Positions 63,884 to 64,000 of a DNA stretch of 64,000 nucleotides are shown one piece after another; position 1 is the stretch's first letter; each line of letters opens with the position of its first letter. The stretch lies in NCBI GenBank assembly GCA_002634395.1, contig NSJM01000001.1:19504-83503 (forward strand), written 5' to 3'. A program made the translations under genes and the position numbers. The notes below the pieces were generated by a model. The model had not been told where the DNA came from. It did no database searches and saw only the letters and a program-made list of their open reading frames with translations. The DNA is from Candidatus Methylomirabilis sp. Lineage in GTDB: Bacteria > Methylomirabilota > Methylomirabilia > Methylomirabilales > Methylomirabilaceae.

Positions 63884-63967
63884 GACACTGGTCTCCACCG
63901 TTTGGTTGGGTATCGTTGCTCCGGCAGGTTGGAGTCGACTGCGCGGAATGCGCACTACTCCTGCTGA
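63884..63967 (-). promoter_or_regulatory. Candidate yybP-ykoY (manganese) riboswitch upstream of the TerC gene
   Basis: On the minus strand: GGAGTAG, a hairpin TGCGC-ATTCC-GCGCA, a second stem CTCC-AACCTGCC-GGAG, then CAACGATACCC and GGAGACC. This matches the order of the yybP-ykoY motif (GGGGAGUAG, two stems, ACAUAC-like loop, GCAAGACC), with several deviations. It is followed about 50 bases later by terC, the classical partner of this RNA. Compared from memory only. Confidence 0.45.
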
Positions 63968-64000
63968 ATCGAACGCAAATAGTCAGTGAGGGCTCGTGCG

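Noticed and set aside
63831..63888. Longer terC start at 63888
   Set aside because: The extension (SAGGTAPKAGAKQSENSH) is out of family and overlaps the candidate riboswitch; the MDWL start fits the first membrane helix.

Overview
This 64 kb window looks like a chromosomal segment of a moderately GC-rich, Gram-negative bacterium. It carries kdsB (LPS Kdo activation), a type IV pilus cluster in the order pilB-pilT-pilC-pilS-pilR-pilA, a DnaE-type replicase and an NAD-dependent ligase. The gene content and the dense palindromic intergenic repeats fit an environmental lineage such as NC10/Methylomirabilota or a deltaproteobacterial relative. That placement is my inference and is not tested. I saw no rRNA, tRNA, CRISPR array, prophage or complete insertion sequence.

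Layout. 1-2.9 kb (minus): a formylglycine-generating-enzyme-type protein running off the left edge, coupled to a HEAT-repeat protein, then a small unknown and a small exported protein with a clear terminator. 3-9.3 kb (plus): ligA, a structured spacer, a HigBA-type toxin-antitoxin pair with an apparently leaderless promoter, and a three-gene HlyD/ABC-2 exporter. 9.4-37.7 kb (almost entirely minus): dnaE, a decayed antitoxin/nucleotidyltransferase patch with two in-frame amber codons, guaA, guaB, trpS (with a Cys pattern typical of Fe-S TrpRS), a site-2 protease, a CCA-transferase-family gene and xerD. The complete type IV pilus region follows (prepilin peptidase, four minor pilins, pilA with a sigma-54 promoter, pilRS, pilC, pilT, pilB), then aroE and glnD.

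38-47 kb: a small membrane protein and lipoprotein-like hydrolase, a histidine kinase/response regulator pair, a DnaJ-like protein, a sirohydrochlorin-chelatase/NUDIX fusion, pgeF, yjbQ, an exported LamG/DUF1080-like protein, a probable chromate-resistance gene remnant, kdsB and a heme-degrading-type monooxygenase. 47-56.4 kb (minus): an accessory-looking surface island. It holds a 2033-residue Rhs/YD-repeat protein with a beta-propeller N-terminus and a papain-like C-terminal tip, a 4-base-overlapping small membrane protein (candidate immunity protein), an IPT/TIG protein with PVSVG repeats, and a glycine-rich exported protein. 56.5-64 kb: adenosine/adenine deaminase, an EgtB-like enzyme, an acyl-CoA dehydrogenase with a CaiB/BaiF CoA-transferase, a glycolate-oxidase Fe-S subunit, and a TerC-family protein with a probable manganese (yybP-ykoY) riboswitch at the right edge.

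Functional logic. The pilus block is self-contained: the PilS/PilR two-component system should drive the sigma-54 promoter in front of pilA, and the prepilin peptidase processes PilA and the minor pilins. GuaB and GuaA form the GMP branch. The most unusual signals are the twin amber interruptions, the CbiX-NUDIX fusion, the Rhs island, the leaderless promoters, and several families of short palindromic repeats that fill intergenic gaps and have entered at least two coding sequences in frame.
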